From Simmondsia chinensis (Eukaryota; Streptophyta; Magnoliopsida; Caryophyllales; Simmondsiaceae): a stretch of DNA of 64,000 nucleotides. This document shows positions 34,080-45,139 of the stretch, piece after piece. The position numbers and the translations under genes are program-made. The notes beneath the pieces are model-generated. The model saw nothing but the letters and a program-made list of their open reading frames with translations, ran no database searches and had not been told where the DNA came from. The stretch covers positions 5,402,637 to 5,466,636 of the forward strand of contig JAGTTD010000003.1 in NCBI GenBank assembly GCA_018398585.1, in the 5' to 3' direction. The stretch's first letter is position 1, and each line of letters begins with the position of its first letter.

Positions 34080-34470
34080 AAAGATCTGGTGAAGTATGAC
34101 TTAGTTGAGCCAGAATTATAAAAAATTTACTTAACTACAGTTCACTTGAAGTCGGATCATGATGAAAATTGATCCAATTGGGGGTTTAATTTGAACGAGA
34201 ATTGGGACAAGTCAAGATTGGATCAAACAAAGATTGTAACCACATTGACGCACTCGTGATTTATTTGAACAATGGTTGTAACAAAAAGTGGCCCATTAAG
34301 GGTTGAAGTAACTGAAATTGTAATTAAGATTGACCCATTTAGGGTTAGAGTAAACTAAGATGGTAGCGAAAATTGACCCATTTACGGTTAAATGGAATTA
34401 AGATAGTAATGAAAATGAATCTTTCAAGGTTGAATTGGACTAAGATTATCGTAGAAATTTACCTAAATTT
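34080..34470. repeat. Degenerate tandem repeat, unit about 55-60 bp
   Basis: Recurring phrases gaaaattgacccatt, agggtta and actaagatggtag at 34120-34450 show four to six old copies of one unit. Confidence 0.65.
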
Positions 34471-34879
34471 GGGTTTGAAAGAGAGAGCAAGGGTTTGACT
34501 ATGGTGGGTGGCGAACAACCAGTGATGACCAGCCGTGCCAGTGGTAGCTGTTATGTAATCGAGGGTGACGGTGGATATGGGTGTTATGCCGGTGTCAACA
34601 TGTGACGGGAATATTGATAGTGGTGGTGGAAGATGAAGCATCACAAGCGGTGAATGAAGCATCACACGATGGCGACTTTGGAAAGGATGGTGGTTGAAGT
34701 CCTAAGCGTCGCGGAAGTGATGGCCGTTAGTGAGAATGACCTTGGCGGCTTGTTATGGTGATTGTCGTGTGGTAGGCAAAGTGTCAAGGATAACACCACG
34801 TTTTAGGGATGATGCCTAGGTGTGGATAACATGGGGTCGTGGAATTCACAGGGTTATGGATAACACCGGGTAGGGAATT
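34471..34879. other. GC-richer non-repetitive patch
   Basis: Contains gtggtggtgg-type sequence and a minus frame (34459-34665) without known motif. No gene is supported. Confidence 0.35.
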
Positions 34880-36360
34880 TTTTGGATGATGGAATTCGCT
34901 GAGCTACGTAACTTGACTTTGTAACCTAAGACGCGCATAACTTCAATCCGTGGACAGTTATGGACCGAATCATCTATCAAAATGAAGCTTAGGAAGTACT
35001 TTATGCAACTATAATGAGGTTCATGGCTTTGGATCAAATAGAATATGAAAAGGAAGTGAAAACATGAACCAGGCGAATTCCATTTGTAGTGGTTACATAA
35101 CTTACCTTGCAACTTCAAACAAGGTTAACTTTTAATCCCTTAAGAGTTACAGATTGAGTTACATATCAAAACAAAAATATTGAAGAGTTTTATGTGATTA
35201 TATAATTTTTAAGGCTTTGAATAAAAGAGAATATGAAGAGCATGTGAAAAAAAAAAAAAAAAACCGAGCGAATTCCGGTTGTAGTTGTTGTATAACGTAC
35301 CTTGAAACTTAAAACAAGGATAACTTTTAATCCGTGAAGAGTTATAGATTGAGTTACTTATCAAAATGAAGCTCTTAAATATTTTTATATAACTATAATG
35401 GTTTTTAAGTTTTTGATCAAAGATAATTCAAAAAGGAAGTGAAATGATGAAGTGGGAAAATTTTGGTTGTAGTTGTTGTATAACATACCTTGTAAATTAA
35501 AACAAGGATAACTTTTAATCTGTGAAGAGTCCCAGATTGTGTTATATATCAAAATAAAGCTCCAGAAGAGTTTTATATAAATATAATGATTTTTAAGTTT
35601 TTGAGGAAAAAGAGTTTGAAAAAGATGCAAAAAGATGAACCGGGTTAATTCCGATTGTAGTTGTTGTATAACGTACCTTGTAACTTAAAACAAGGATAAC
35701 TATTAATTCGTGAAGAGTCACGGATTGAGTTATATATCAAAACGAATCTCTTAAAGATTTTTATATAGCTATAAGGATTTTTAAGTTTTTGATCAAAGAG
35801 GAATCGAAAAGGATGTGAAAACGATGAACCAGGCGAATTCCAGTTGTAGTTGTTATATAACGCACCCTGTAACTTAAAATAAGGATAAATTTTAATCCAT
35901 TAAGAGTCATGGATTGAGTTATATATCAAAACGAATCTCTTGAAGAGTTTTATATAACTATAATGATTTTTGAGTTTTTGATCAAAGAGAATTCGAATCA
36001 GATCTGAAAACATAAACCTGGTGAATTCCGTTGTAGTTGTTATATAACATACCTTGTAAATTAAAAGAAGGATAACTTTTAATCCGTGAAGAGTCATGGA
36101 TTGAGTTATATATAAAAATGAAGCTCTTGAATGGTTTTATATAACTATAATTATTTTTAAATTTTTGATTGAAGAGAATTTAAAAGGATGTAAAAAGATG
36201 AACCAGGCGAATTCCAGTTGTAGTTGTTGTATAATGTACCTTGTAACTTAAAACAAGGATAGCTTTTAATCTATGAAGAGTTACGGATTGAGTTATATAT
36301 TGAAACGAAGCTATCGAAGTGTTCTATTTGGCTATGATGTTTTTTTTTTCGAAATTTTGA
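34880..36360. repeat. Satellite array, unit about 187 bp, about 8 copies
   Basis: The phrase gcgaattccagttgtagttg recurs at about 35082, 35268, 35456, 35643, 35829, 36015 and 36200, with an older copy near 34890. Spacings are 185-189 bp. Each copy also has taacttttaatccgtgaaga, gattgagttatatatc and atttttaagtttttgatcaa. No coding sense. Monomer length is close to nucleosomal repeat length, as in many plant satellites. Confidence 0.93.
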
Positions 36361-36619
36361 TCAAAGAATTGATAAGAAAGAGGTAAAAAGTATGTAATAG
36401 TACTTGACTTTAAAAAAATACCTCTATTCATGTATGAATATGCTTAAAAGTGCTCAAAGGAATAGTTGGGAGCTCTATGACTTACTTTTCATGAATATAG
36501 TCATTTTTATTAGAAAAATGCAATAAATTACCCCAAAAAATGCTTAAACGTACCTCGAATGACACTAAGGATGTTTGAATATTACGGGAAACACCAAGCT
36601 AGCCGTCAACTTATGATCC

Positions 36620-37890
36620 TTCCCACAGAAGTCCCCAATATGTTTGTGATGAATTTGGTCAGTGTGCTTATTCATTATTTTTGAGTTCTGTATGATGTGG
36701 GATTCGTTAGGATGAACTGAACTCAAGCTTGAGCTACACGACCAGCTTGGTATTCCCTGCAAGATCAATTGAACGGTTAGAGAGGCCAGGGGATTAACCC
36801 ACGGGGGACCCCTCAAACGCTCAAGTTAGTATCAATATTATGAAATAGTAAATAAGGGCAATTAATAAATGAAATAATAAAGGTAAAATACTTAGCCTGA
36901 GAGGAGTCAGGTGTTTGAATGATTAATTCTCAGGAGAGGTGATCGTGAGAGTTGATGCCTTTGAAGGAAGCGTGTAGCCCCCTTTTTATAGAGGAGGAAT
37001 GTTTTTGGATGAGTATCATTTTTTCGATAAGTATGCCTTTTTGGATAAGTGTATTTGATTCTGTCCTTTACTGGTGTGTTAAGTAGGTTAAAGTGGGCGA
37101 ATTATGTTGGTTTGCTCCTACTGGGTGAATTGTGTTGATTTTACCCCTACTGAGCGAATTGTGTTAAATTTTACCCTTATTGGGCGAACTAAGCTAATTT
37201 TACCCTATTGGGTGAATTGTGTAGAATTTTACCTCTTACTGGGCGAATTACGTTGATTTTATCCGTACTAGGCGAATTGTGTTGAATTTTACCCCTTACT
37301 GAGCAAATTATGTTGATTTTACCCTTGCTGGGCGAATTTTGTTGTTTTTTTACTGGGTGAATTCTGTTGTTTTTCTGGTGGGCCAATTGCGTTGTTTTTC
37401 TACTGGCGAATTGTGTTGTTTTTCTACTTGGCAAATTGTGTTGTTTTTCTGCTAGGCGAAGTGTTGTTGTTTTTCTAATGGGCGAAGTGTGTTGTTTTTC
37501 TACTGGGTGAAGTGTGTTGTTTTTCTACTGGGTGAATTGTGTTATTTTTTTACTGGACGGATTGTGTTATTTTTCCACTAGGCGAATTGCGTTGTTTTTC
37601 TACTGGGCAAGTTGTGCTGTTTTTCTACTAGGTGAATTGTGTTGTTTTTACCCCTATTGGGCGAATTGTGCTGATTTTGCCTCTACTGGGCGAATTGTGT
37701 TGATTTTTGCCCCTACTGGGCAAATTGTGATGATTTTGCCTCTACTCGGCTAATTGGGTTGATTTTACCTCTACTAGGCGAATTGTGTTGCTTTATATTT
37801 TTGTCCAAATAATTATCTGTGCAATCTACTTGCCCATCTACAGTAGCAAGCTGCTCTATATCTTTAAAAGTGCTGAAGCTTTTGTAAGCC
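36620..37890 (-). mobile_element. Gypsy-like LTR, minus orientation
   Basis: On the minus strand a TATA-like CTATAAAAAG occurs at about 36990, and then caaacgctcaagttagt on the plus strand (36812-36830), text typical of long plant Gypsy (Tat-type) LTRs. The minus-strand end at 36620-36638 reads ATTGGGGACTTCTGTGGGA, which resembles the leader TTGGCGCCGTCTGTGGGA found after such LTRs. The U3 side (37080-37800) is a minisatellite. No partner LTR was found. Class is inferred. Confidence 0.45.
37080..37800. repeat. Minisatellite, unit about 25-27 bp
   Basis: About 25 copies of ctactgggcgaattgtgttg followed by a T-rich tail, with variants (gggtgaa, aggcgaa, gggcaaa). Open frames on both strands (37189-37434 minus, 37514-37753 plus) are repeat translations. 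Confidence 0.95.
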
Positions 37891-37892
37891 AT

Positions 37893-37897
37893 TATAG
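37893..37897. repeat. Target site duplication TATAG, left
   Basis: TATAG immediately before the lower LTR; identical to 56182-56186 immediately after the upper LTR. Confidence 0.85.
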
Positions 37898-38562
37898 TGT
37901 TGATGTAAATTTCACAAATACTTGCAAAATTCATGCAAACGGGTAACCAGAAGATCTCAGGTGTTGAGGCTATGTAATCACTTTCCTTAAGGCTTATTTC
38001 GGCATACAAAATATCCTTGGGGATACAACAATAACCAAATATGGAGTAAAAATGTGCAAAGGGAGATATTGACAAAGATGTAGAAAGATTGATTAATCTT
38101 AACAAACCAAACACTCGAATTTCATACAAGAACACTTGTAGTTATTCCTCAAATTCTTTTTCTCAAAGATTTTTTGTTCTTCAAGTCTTCTCTACAATAA
38201 TGAAATCTGAGGAATATATACGTATTTCATGAGAAGAGACGTCCCTCTGAAAATAAGTGAAACGAGCCACAACGTTCGGGGAACGAACCGCGCGAATTGT
38301 CAAAAAATCTGACTTGTGTGTCGACTTACAGGGGCTGTGTGTTGACGCATGTCTCACTACAAAGTTGTGTGTCGACACACAACATTCTTCCGTGCGCTTC
38401 TGTAAGGCTGTGTGTCAACACACATGGCCCATGTATCGACACACACCCCTAACATGTTTTAAACACGTGAACCAATACCGAGACTATCTTAAACACATCT
38501 TATACATATGTCAAACAGCGTTTTACTTATTTTCCAATTCACATTTTGAAAATACATCAACA
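37898..38562 (-). repeat. 3' LTR of the LARD-like element (665 bp)
   Basis: In a hand alignment of about 120 bp (from acaaatactt onward) I count seven differences from the upper LTR, mostly transitions. Contains several copies of the palindrome TGTGTGTCGACACACA or variants (38312-38450). An open minus frame at 37890-38135 is conserved in the other LTR. Confidence 0.9.
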
Positions 38563-38573
38563 TTCCCCCACCA
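38563..38573 (-). promoter_or_regulatory. Polypurine tract of the LARD-like element
   Basis: Minus strand GGTGGGGGAA directly before LTR start TGTTGATG. Confidence 0.8.
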
Positions 38574-41500
38574 TTTTCAAAATATAATCAATCTCAATAT
38601 GACATCTTGAATAAAGGATGCCACGTCGTGCATCAACTGGGTGTCTCCCGATTGAACCCCTGGCTAGTGAAAGAACCATACAGTTGATTGGATATAAAAT
38701 AGTAAACTAAGCTTTGAACCATACAACCCATTTGACTAACCGACTATCCAATCACGCACTAGGCGTACTCCCTGCACACACCCTACACCTCCCAGATCGA
38801 CACATTTGTGGCCTTGTGTCCTGTACCTTTCGTGAGTGTTTTAGGGCCAAACTTTTAGTCAAAAATCACCCCTTTGAAGCGGCCAAACTTCAACCCACAC
38901 TAAGGTGGACCTCAATTATGATGTCCTTGCAACGTAACATTCAATAAGTTCTAAAACCAGGTCCATTAAAAGCATTAGCTCATCCTCTTAGAATCTCTAA
39001 CGCAGGTACCAAGCACTTAACCGTTGGGATGGAAAAATCTCATTTAGTGCTTGGAGTCACACATATGATAAGTCTCTCTCATTGAACCCGAGACCTAGCG
39101 TCATACTAAGCGTTCATGGGTGACTATTAATGACATGTTTCACACTATCCTTTTAATTATCAAGTCTCTAGCAATGTTCTCAAACAAGAGATCCACTAGT
39201 TTCAGACTTACATTTCAAAGTCCACAGTGATCACTTAATCTTTTATGAGTTATTTCATTTTATAATATTTGACACTGTCGTGTCCGGACTTTCAGTGACA
39301 CATCTCACTTTTCCACATTTAAAACACATCTCACTATCACAACAGATAGAAATAGACAACATTGGCTTACGCCATAGAGGAATCTTAACTACAAGATCCT
39401 TTAATCACTATGTTTTCTTATAAGCAGAAACCAGAGTAATAAACTCTATTATCATAGTGAAATTTATAACACGTGTTAGTTTCTTCAAATTCAAGCAACA
39501 ACACCCCCACCACTTATAACATTTACTAGCTTTTAAAAGCATAGTCATCCTTATCGGATGTTCAACTGGCATTCAAGTATTCTTCTAAGTAGAAGAGTAT
39601 TCATTAAAATAACACAACAACTTGTGGTCATTCCAGTACCTTGTGTACTCTATGCCAGTTACCTTTACTTACATAGCTAGTTATTCACACTTAGCTATCC
39701 AACAACAAAGGCTACATCTAACCCCTTCAATTTTCAATTATACCATTGGAACACTTTCATTTGGTTCTAAGTATTCATACCAAATTTCAACATGTAATCA
39801 ACGTAAATTCACACAATGAATCCACTGTCATTATCAGACTATTCATTTAGGTTTTTTGGATTCATTAACTACCTCTTTCAAGAGGCCACATCACAAGACT
39901 TCATAGTCTCGTCATAGAATCACAATCTATGATACAATAATATTGAACTTTGATGTTCATATTATCTCTAGTTCATTCTTCTAGAAATATACAAGTCTGA
40001 TCGCTAGGACTTCTCTTTTCAGACTTTTATTCTTTCAAAGTTCAAGAATATTTCCATGGATATACCATCAAACATGATTTTCATCATCTATACTTTACTT
40101 CGCATTATGACAATATATAACTCAAGATCAATGAAAGACTCAACGTCACTTCGTATGCATTCATTGACATTTATATCTCAGGATGTCCAATTCACCCATA
40201 ACTCATTTATACGAATTTACTTGCCATTTATATGCATCAAAACTTATGGATAATAAAGGGGTCATCAAAGTTCAGTATTGACATACTCTTTAAATTTGCA
40301 TGTTAATGACTAACAACATCCTAACATGTGAATATCTTATCACACATCACTCAATAACTTTATTCACCTTGCAACAACTGCATATAACATCCACTCTATT
40401 CGAGTATTTTTGCATTCATTGTATAATGCACTTCCTTTTAACCAACTGCACAATCATCATATACACATGCCCTTAAAGAACAAGTATCATTTACTTTAAT
40501 CGCATTAATCATGATGATGTCGGTTTCCAATGAGACATTAAATCCAATAATATTGGAAAACCCACTTGAGATATGTGGTCAATCATGAAATCATGAATTA
40601 TTATTTCCAAGTACTTTTATACAACGTATTTCATCATCCTTAGTCATGCACCTCAATTTGAATATCTTTTTATTAACCACATTAGGGATCAACACATGTA
40701 ATATTATTATATACTTCATGATCCACTAATACATTCGATTTCACATCACTTTCACTTATCATACACACTAACAGCATTCATATTCATAAACAACAAAGCT
40801 GTAAAATTCACAATCTCATTTATGATCACGGGCACAAGGACCTCATAACCACATCAGCATATATGATTACACAAGCATTTTATGAAGCATTTGCTCCAAT
40901 TTAATGTAATCATACATCCATAATCATATCAACATGCATATAAGCATTAATCACATCACTGCACAAGCATCCATGCACAATATTAATTGAACATACATCA
41001 GCCTTGTATCTCTTTCAATATACACATATGATCATACTCAAAACTCATTTCATGATCATGACCATATAAACATTGATTCTCATGATTTTCCAACTCCACT
41101 ATTGTTCAATTCATTGTTCGTCAATATAAATTTTGTCAATGACCAATATGTACTGGAGACTAAATCAATGACCGTCAAAGCAATTATGAATCAGCATACC
41201 CATATTTGTTAGGGGTTTATTTCCACATAGCTGTTCACATACGTGCATTAAATCTCAATCTAATTGTTGTTCAAATTATAAATTCATAAATCAATGAATT
41301 TACCATTCACGGTGCATAATTTCCAATTAGTTCCAAACTATGGATACATTTTCATATTTCATGAAAAACCCGTTGTTCTTTCAATTCATAAACCACATGT
41401 GTCCTTTATCAACATACTTCATTCACTTATTTATTATTATTAGTTTTGGTATCATCTCGGCGTCTGGTTTCAACAACCATGCTAGACAAGGATTTCCCTT

Positions 41501-42237
41501 TTAGCATCGCCTCAATGTCTGGTTTCAACCACCATCCAAAGCATGAATTTCAAATTTAGACATATATCCTTGATTACATGAATGTCCATAACCCGTATCT
41601 TATTATGAAGTAAATATTGTTACATTATGCTTCAACATAGTATTTTATTTTGATCATAATAAAATTAATGCATACGTGTAACCACACAATTACGTTGAAC
41701 TTATGCGATGACCGCTTTAAAGCAACGCATCAATTTTTGGCGACTACTAAAAACTACAAAACTTTTGGTGGTTTGTAAAATAGTGAGAATAGAGCATGTC
41801 GGATTTACGCTATTATTCCCACTTTCCTTTTATTTAATGTCAAACTAATGCATAGTTTTTTTTTTTTTTTTAACCATTGTTAATCATTCGCAACATACCA
41901 TGTGAATTAGTGGGTAAAGACCCCCTCATTATATTATTTGGGAAATGCAGGTTCAAATTTACTTGCATGGCCACCAACATCAAAATTGTAAATATGCCTT
42001 TTTTCGTTAAAGTTTCTGAGGCCATCAATGAACACAAATGGTTTAATAACAAGCACTATTTTCTTTCTTTCATTGCATTATTACACTGCAATTTTATTAG
42101 ATCAAATTCGTGTTTCAGAACTACCATCAAAGCAATCATATGAAATTGTCAAAGAAACCATCCACTGACTATAATTTCGTTTTTCCTTATGTTATGATAT
42201 CACATGTATACTCTTATCAAAAAGTGCACACCAATTC
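38574..42237. other. Internal non-coding region of the LARD-like element
   Basis: 3.7 kb with no recognisable gag, protease, integrase or RT segment on either strand. Short open frames (39622-39819, 40056-40253, 41877-42143) lack motifs. Composition is rich in short cat/tca words. A poly-T run lies at about 41857-41872. Confidence 0.65.
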
Positions 42238-42240
42238 TCA
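42238..42240. repeat. CACTA target duplication TCA, left
   Basis: TCA abuts the left CACTA end and is repeated at 54923-54925. Confidence 0.85.
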
Positions 42241-42252
42241 CACTACAAGAAA
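42241..42252 (+). repeat. CACTA terminal inverted repeat, left
   Basis: CACTACAAGAAA; perfect inverted match to 54911-54922. Confidence 0.95.
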
Positions 42253-42261
42253 CCTGGTTTT

Positions 42262-42450
42262 TAATGACCAAAAATAACGACTGGAATTTTTTTTTGTCGT
42301 TAATGGTCTGTTTGTAGTGCCTAGTTGCGACGGGATTAAAACGCCATCGTTAAAAGATGGTACATGTTGGGCTTATAACAACGGGCACTAAATAATGTCG
42401 TTAATTCTACTCACAAACGGTCGTTAATAGGCTTAAGTAAGTGGTAAAAT
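42262..42450. repeat. Left subterminal repeat region
   Basis: Contains taatgacc, aataacgact, gtcgttaa, ttgcgacggga, catcgttaaa, acaacgggca, gtcgttaatt and ggtcgttaat, that is about eight degenerate copies of the TNPA-type binding motif in both orientations. Confidence 0.85.
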
Positions 42451-42759
42451 TTTGGTCAAAGGAGTTAAAATTCGTTAATTTTTAAAAATTAGGCCCTTTT
42501 TTAAATTTGTTATTGTCTATTTTTTTTTATTCTCTTAAATTTTTTAATTGATATTTCACCCATCCATACCATAATTCAAGTTCAAGAATTAAATATTATC
42601 CCAACTGATACTTAATTCGATATTTTACTCTTTCGGTATATTTCTATTATACTTGATAATTTTTTATTTTAGATACTAAAATATAATTTTTAATTAATTA
42701 AAAAATAGAATAAATGTAATAGTTTAACAAAAAAGACATTATATTAATTTTGGGCAAAA

Positions 42760-42960
42760 TTTTTTCCCACCCTTTCTTCCCTCCACAACCCACGCCTGAT
42801 TTCATCCCCAATAAACCCTAGCTCTTCACAACCCACGCCTGATTCAAACTCCACGAAAGGGAAGCAGCGAAGTAGGAAATGATTCTTCGTCAGTCCTACG
42901 TGAACCAGCCGCATAGCAGCGAAATCCATCCTTAGATAATTAATTTTGTTTGATTTATTT
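42760..42960 (+). promoter_or_regulatory. Likely 5' leader of CACTA transcript
   Basis: A locally GC-richer CT/A stretch with aataaaccctagctct and a short tandem duplication acaacccacgcctgatt (42786 and 42828). In CACTA elements the promoter and leader lie just inside the left subterminal repeats. The open minus frame 42744-42929 is a shadow. Confidence 0.45.
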
Positions 42961-43159
42961 CGTTTTCTGAAATTTCTTTGCGTCGTTTTTGTTCGGTAAC
43001 CCTAGAATTGGTTATTACTACATTAAGGTGTTAATCTATAGATTTTATGCAATAATTTCTTAATTAAACAGTGTGAATTTCTTTTCTTCAAAGATTTGGC
43101 AATGGCGGCAACAGACGAAGGCTTCGATCATAAACCTATATTCCATTTTTTACAGTATT

Positions 43160-43687
43160 TACCTATTCTACCAAGATTTCAAATGATTTTATACTAGAAT
43201 GACAAAGCTTTAAAGCGAATTTCTCTTGTTCTTTGGTAGTTCGTGTTGTATTCGCAGAATTAACAAATTAGTTGATAGTTCATTTTTGTTATAAGCCGAT
43301 GTCTATTGTTTGTTGGTAGTTAATAGCCTTAATTCTGTTCTTCGCTGTATTGACCCACTATACCCATAATTTGTATGATTTTTGTCAGATTTACAAAGTT
43401 CCAAAAAGAATTTGTCCCTTTTATGTTGGTAATTCATGTTATCTTTGTTGAATTAACAAATTAGTTGGTAGTTCGTGCTTGTTATAAGCCCATGTCTGTT
43501 GTTCGTTGGTAATTAACAACCCTAATTTAGTTCTTTGCTATATTGACACATTGTATCCAGATTTTGAATGATTTTTTGCTAGATTGTCAAAGCTTCAAAG
43601 AGAATGCGTCCCTTTTATATTGGTAGTTCTTGTTATATTTACTGAATTAAGAAATTATTTGGTAGTTCGTGTCTATTATAAGCCAAT
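43160..43687. repeat. Tandem repeat, unit about 191 bp, 2.8 copies
   Basis: The phrase acaaagctttaaagcgaa...ttggtagttcgtgtt recurs at 43201, 43392 and 43584 (spacings 191-192). The third copy is cut at 43687 by the LTR-like insert. Confidence 0.88.
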
Positions 43688-44046
43688 TGTTATGAATCAA
43701 GATCAATCTTGATTCATAACCTAGGGTTTGATAGAAATAAGAGAGTGTGAGATGAGAAAGAAGGGGAAAGTGATGAGAAAGTAGAGAGAAATATAGAGAT
43801 GGGAGGAGAATTCAATCCAATTATCATTCAACATACCTTCTTACAATGCAAGGCTTCCTATTTATACTAATTGATTGAGCTTAAAAATATCTAAGTCAAC
43901 AATGAATCTAGACCAACCTTAACTACTACTAACTAACTAAATCGACTTAACCGAAGTATATGAATGTTCCCTAATTTTTCGGCCAAAACCATTAACTGAC
44001 ATTAGCCGCCAATTAACTAACTAATTTCCATATATACCCTCCAACA
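43688..44046. mobile_element. Solo-LTR-like insert with a 32-nt palindrome
   Basis: A TG...CA unit (TGTTATGAATC ... CCTCCAACA, 359 bp) that interrupts the third 191-bp repeat. It has a TATA-like TATAAAT (minus) and a CT-rich leader like the LTR at 44530-45124. 43689-43720 is a perfect palindrome: GTTATGAATCAAGAT, CA, then its reverse complement. Confidence 0.5.
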
Positions 44047-44069
44047 TACTAAGATCATGATAATAGAGC

Positions 44070-44071
<2 letters not shown>

Positions 44072-44100
<29 letters not shown>
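44072..44100. repeat. Poly-C tract, 29 bases
   Basis: Twenty-nine consecutive C residues at the junction between the two LTR-like pieces. Confidence 0.9.
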
Positions 44101-44258
44101 TTCCTCTCTCTTCTCTCTTCCCATTTAAGAGATTAATGTCCCAAGAATCAAATTAGAGCTTTGAGACTTGAGGAACCTTTGGTGTTGCTGAAATTTCAGC
44201 TGGAGGGGTGCTTATTGTAACAGTATTGACCTCTAAACAATGAACAATAGATCTGAAT

Positions 44259-44510
44259 TCAATTCAACAAATCTGAAATTTTAGCCTTTTGGTGCTTATT
44301 GTAATAGCTTAAAACTACTTCTAATTTGAGCTTCAACTTCGAACTCGGACACACACTTGTCATTCTTTCTACTATTAGAATGAGGTTGTGATGAAGGATG
44401 TCCTTCAGGAATTCTATTCTTCCTGACTTTCCCAAAATCAGGTGGCCTTCCGCCACCATTTTGTTATGATTGTAATGAGAAGTGTTTAGTAGCATTAGTC
44501 TTAGGCATTA
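44259..44510 (-). pseudogene. Start of a retroelement ORF downstream of an LTR
   Basis: On the minus strand, just inside the LTR-like repeat, ATG at 44508 opens MPKTNATKHFSLQS, followed after a stop by NGGGRPPDFGKVRKN and PEGHPSS. This is the position of a gag start. It is not a recognised family and is cut at about 44105. Confidence 0.35.
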
Positions 44511-44529
44511 TGCTAGTTGTATATCTTGA

Positions 44530-45124
44530 TTAAGTCACGTGTTAGTTGCTAGTGTGCTGTTTGGTTCGGTTATTAGCTTGGTTAGTGCTACACTCGCGAT
44601 TGAATCACAAGCATAAGCTAAGTAAATTTAGGATAGATTAAGAGTATGAGATGAGGAATAAGTGAATTGAGATGAGAAATTAGAGAATTTAGAGTTTAGA
44701 TGAGATAAGAAGGGAAAGGGGATGAGAAATAGAGAGAGTTAGATGAGAGAGAGAAAGTTTGATCTCAAAATGAGATTGTTTCATTGAATTTGATTGAATG
44801 AAATGAAATTTATAGCAAATTCAAGCAAAGCTAATACAATGAACCTAGACCACACAAGCTAACCAACTCACTAAAATATCTAGACATTTGAAAATATCTA
44901 CTAACTAACACTAACAACCACTTAAGCTAATTTTGGCGCCAAAGCCAACAATAATGCAGCAAGCTACTGTAGCCTTATTAAATTGCAACTAAGGAAAGCA
45001 TAAACCGAACTACTACATCAATTACTAAGCTAACAACATCATAACAGCAACATAACAGCAACAATAGAACAAATTAGCAACACAACCCATTACAGCTCAA
45101 TCCTTGAATTCTCGGATCATAACA
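44530..45124 (-). mobile_element. LTR of a nested Gypsy-like element
   Basis: On the minus strand it begins TGTTATGATCCGAG, directly after the purine tract AAGGGGAAGGGAA (45125-45137). The preceding codons read IIEDKNVFKGKG, the type of ending seen in Gypsy polyproteins. TATAAATTT and a CT-rich leader follow. The lower end near 44530 is approximate. Confidence 0.6.
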
Positions 45125-45139
45125 TTCCCTTCCCCTTGA

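Noticed and set aside
37189..37753. Repetitive frames on both strands (NSP and LGELC words)
   Set aside because: Translation of the 26-bp minisatellite.
38257..38610. 117-codon plus frame in the lower LTR
   Set aside because: Lies opposite the LTR orientation, spans the palindromes and the PPT, and is not open at the same length in the upper LTR.
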